Below are positions 21,332-23,039 of a stretch of DNA of 23,039 nt, piece by piece. This DNA comes from a virus. The notes under the pieces were generated by a model. That model was not told where the DNA came from and made no database searches. It was given only the letters and a program-made list of their open reading frames with translations. Each line of letters opens with the position of its first letter. Positions within the stretch are counted from its first letter, which is position 1. A program made the translations under genes and the position numbers. The DNA lies in IMG/VR virus record IMGVR_UViG_3300044546_000430, positions 1 to 23,039 of that record; one strand, 5' to 3'.

Positions 21332-22032
21332 TAGAAATTATACCCTACAAATGGTGTAAACCGTACACTGGAGCGGTCACGATCTTCGTCAGCCGCAAGC
21401 TGGAAAGCCTCATCATAGAGGTCCTTGAGCATTGAAATGCGGTCCTGAGCCTCGGGACGCTTGAGAGCGATGTGATATGCCAACCCCGCAGTCAATGCGT
21501 TGTAAAACCGAAACGGGATTTGAATTGTCTGGCTGATCGGATTGGTCGCATCGTCAAGACGCCGCAGATACCAATAAGCCAGCGTGTATGGCGTGCTGGA
21601 GTCGGGTACGGGCCATAGCGTGATTTGCGGAGAGGATGTCGCGCGGTTAACGTAGATCTGGTAGGGCCTGCCAGTTTGGTCCTTTGTCGGGATATTGGCA
21701 TAGGTCGAAACAGAAATGCGGTTGAGCGAAATATCGGTAGGAATTCCCGCACTGCTTGTGCGCGTCACATGCTCGATATAATCCACAGCGTCAGCCGGGA
21801 GACCATCAGCGGTGGTGTAGGTCTTCTGACCCGGCACAAGTGTGAGAGTGCCGGAAGCGACAGTCCAAAGATTTAAGCCCTTGTTCGCCCACTCGGTCAG
21901 AAGGAAGTTAAGGCTGCGGCGAGCCGTCTTAAGGTCGTAGCCAGAGCGGAGTTCGAGGCCCGCTCTCTCGAACGCCTCTTCCACGATCTCCCCAATATCG
22001 GGGTCCCAAGTTGTTGTGCCGCTTGTTGTCAT
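21331..22032 (-). CDS. Head-tail adaptor / packaged-DNA stabilisation protein (P22 gp4 / tail tubular A-like)
   Basis: This 233-residue protein has the conserved N-terminal helical motif DIGEIVEEAFERAGLELRSG followed by TARRSLNFLLTEWANKGLNLW, typical of podophage adaptors at the portal-tail joint. A beta domain (PYQIYVNRATSSPQITLWPV) and C-terminal helices follow (FYNALTAGLAYHIALK, DRISMLKDLYDEAFQLAADED). The overall plan matches the second adaptor (19609-20253), which suggests paralogous or stacked ring components. The leader is TAAGGTTTAAAC, identical to that of the giant gene. Confidence 0.75.
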   Translation of the reverse strand: MTTSGTTTWDPDIGEIVEEAFERAGLELRSGYDLKTARRSLNFLLTEWANKGLNLWTVASGTLTLVPGQKTYTTADGLPADAVDYIEHVTRTSSAGIPTDISLNRISVSTYANIPTKDQTGRPYQIYVNRATSSPQITLWPVPDSSTPYTLAYWYLRRLDDATNPISQTIQIPFRFYNALTAGLAYHIALKRPEAQDRISMLKDLYDEAFQLAADEDRDRSSVRFTPFVGYNF

Positions 22033-22117
22033 GTTTAAACCTTAATGTGAGCCCCGCTCCAAGAGGCATCCGCCGATTAAAGGAGCCGCCTACCCAAACG
22101 CTCACCGCCCGACTTCG
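22033..22117 (-). promoter_or_regulatory. 85-nt intergenic leader with nested complementary segments and the TAAGGTTTAAAC ribosome site
   Basis: This is the longest gene-free gap. On the + strand GTGAGC (22047-22052) complements GCTCAC (22100-22105), GCTCC (22056-22060) complements GGAGC (22082-22086), and GGC (22065-22067) complements GCC (22072-22074). The three could nest as one structured RNA just before the adaptor start. TAAGGTTTAAAC occupies 22033-22044. The stems are short and may be chance; a promoter was not recognised. Confidence 0.4.
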
Positions 22118-22261
22118 TTAAAAGCTTCCCCTGTTGCCCCTATCACCGCTCTTCGGACCAAGCTTTTTCGAACCCCGCAGATGCAAAGGTTTCGCCCTAC
22201 GGCGATGCTTAGTCTTGTAGAGCGTCACAACGGCACCAATTGCCTGCTTTGCTTTCGACAT
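22118..22261 (-). CDS. 47-residue very basic protein
   Basis: The frame starts at ATG 22261 and ends with TAA at 22118-22120. The product begins MSKAKQAIGAVVTLYKTKHRRR and ends KKLGPKSGDRGNRGSF. It has many Lys/Arg and almost no acidic residues, suggesting nucleic-acid binding. A good Shine-Dalgarno (GTAGGA) lies in the end of the upstream gene, 5 nt beyond whose stop this gene starts. No family recognised. The same frame stays open after the TAA for 62 more codons, partly overlapping the next gene. Confidence 0.6.
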   Translation of the reverse strand: MSKAKQAIGAVVTLYKTKHRRRAKPLHLRGSKKLGPKSGDRGNRGSF

Positions 22262-22266
22262 TAAAT

Positions 22267-23031
22267 TTATCCTACAGCCTGTCTCGCACTCAGCCTTTCA
22301 GCCAAGTATGTCTGATACTGAGTATAGTTCGGATCGCCCGGAGATGGAACATTCACACCAAGATCCCACATGTAATAGATGTCGGGGCGGCGTCCGGGAG
22401 TGGTGGACGGCGTGTCAGGTGTCGGGGTCGTTGTTTCGTCGCCCTTTGGCCTACCACCAAGAGAGGCGATGCCAGAATTTTCTCCGCCACCCTCTCGGCT
22501 GGGAGGAGCGCGAAGGCCAGACTTTTCAGCCCAGTTCGTATAGTTGCTCATGTCCCGCTTTGGCGTGAGGCCAGCATCGCTCGCGAACTTTGTGAGGTTC
22601 GGGTGCTTGTCTTCAAGCACAGCCTTTTGCTCATCTGTAGCTTGCATGTACGCACGCTTCAATTCTGCGCTGCCGCCTGCAATCGTTTCGCCAGTGAAAA
22701 GCTTAGTCAAGGCATCAGTGGCAGTGACTACAGGACCCACAACAGGGACCCTTTTCATCACCCCGATCCCCATCTTGTTGAGCTTTTCTTGATCTCCCAT
22801 CACTTCCTGTACCTCGGGGGCAACATATTTAGGACCGTAAATATCACCGGGTTCAAGATTAACCATCTTTGACCCAGTTTTTACTGCCCCAGAAGGCGGT
22901 TCGGCATCTGTCCCAAAATATCCACGAAGTCCTTCAATGCCTTGCTTATAGTACCCAGCAAGATCTTTGCCAATTTCTTTCGCGTAATTCTTGGCAACTC
23001 CAATTTTAACGGCATCAGGGACCAAAGACAT
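22267..23031 (-). CDS. Virion-cassette protein of unknown function (254 aa)
   Basis: This 254-residue protein starts MSLVPDAVKIGVAKNYAKEI. The sequence just before the ATG reads GGTTTA and forms TAATG with what is probably the end of an upstream gene, so the start is plausible although the frame is open to the window edge. The N-terminal half is helical with a hydrophobic stretch MKRVPVVGPVVTATDALTKL. The middle is Lys/Glu-rich. Residues about 175-215 are a Gly/Pro/Thr-rich linker (TTTPTPDTPSTTPGRRPD), and the C-terminus is MWDLGVNVPSPGDPNYTQYQ. The hydrophobic segment and linker are typical of internal or minor virion proteins, but I recognise no family. Confidence 0.6.
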   Translation of the reverse strand: MSLVPDAVKIGVAKNYAKEIGKDLAGYYKQGIEGLRGYFGTDAEPPSGAVKTGSKMVNLEPGDIYGPKYVAPEVQEVMGDQEKLNKMGIGVMKRVPVVGPVVTATDALTKLFTGETIAGGSAELKRAYMQATDEQKAVLEDKHPNLTKFASDAGLTPKRDMSNYTNWAEKSGLRAPPSREGGGENSGIASLGGRPKGDETTTPTPDTPSTTPGRRPDIYYMWDLGVNVPSPGDPNYTQYQTYLAERLSARQAVG

Positions 23032-23039
23032 TAAACCAT

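Noticed and set aside
1-23039. tRNA genes, CRISPR arrays and insertion sequences
   Set aside because: No cloverleaf-like segments, regular spacer-repeat arrays or transposase genes with terminal inverted repeats were seen; the repeats present are protein-coding ones.

Overview
The window looks like part of a temperate short-tailed phage (podovirus-type, class Caudoviricetes), either free or integrated. On the + strand is a tyrosine integrase at the end of an early operon. On the - strand is a tightly packed virion operon holding two adaptor-type proteins, a P22 gp10/T7 gp12-type tail hub, a collar-domain tail fibre, three repeat- or glycine-rich internal virion proteins and a 2163-residue polyvalent protein. 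There is no tape measure, sheath or tail-tube gene. Several small proteins are of the kind common in marine and freshwater podophages. A GcrA/Myb-like helix-turn-helix protein would fit an alphaproteobacterial host, but this is a weak inference; portal, capsid, terminase and polymerase genes lie outside the window.

Layout. Positions 1-3152 (+ strand) hold the end of an unidentified gene, an HNH-AP2 endonuclease, a small HNH-like basic protein, a 54-residue unknown, a GcrA/Myb-like protein, a second HNH-type protein, an unknown phage protein and the integrase. Every gene overlaps the next by 1-8 nt, so the block is almost certainly one translationally coupled operon. Positions 3130-23031 (- strand, read right to left) hold in order: a 254-aa virion-associated protein, a 47-aa basic protein, a first adaptor, a zinc-ribbon protein, a Gly/Lys/Met-rich protein, a 55-aa basic protein, a second adaptor, a small tail protein, a 56-aa protein, the tail fibre, a 73-aa protein, a Dps/DUF5856-like protein, the tail hub, an 85-aa protein, three internal virion proteins and the giant polyvalent protein. 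The two operons converge and overlap by 23 bp, so there is no intergenic space at the junction. No gene-free stretch exceeds 85 nt.

How it works together. The adaptors, hub, fibre and small proteins would build the short tail. The 349-, 565- and 466-aa proteins and the giant would be packaged and ejected with the DNA. The giant carries an HEIIH zincin-type motif, two tandem ADP-ribosyltransferase-like (ART-PolyVal type) domains separated by repeated R[FY]SAAP linkers, and a long helical C-terminal region. This is the most interesting object here: a candidate self-processing effector polyprotein delivered at infection. Also notable are exact 18-residue (x6) and 25-residue (x7) repeats in the 565-aa protein, and a perfect 10-bp hairpin just after the integrase stop, inside the 3' coding end of the giant gene.
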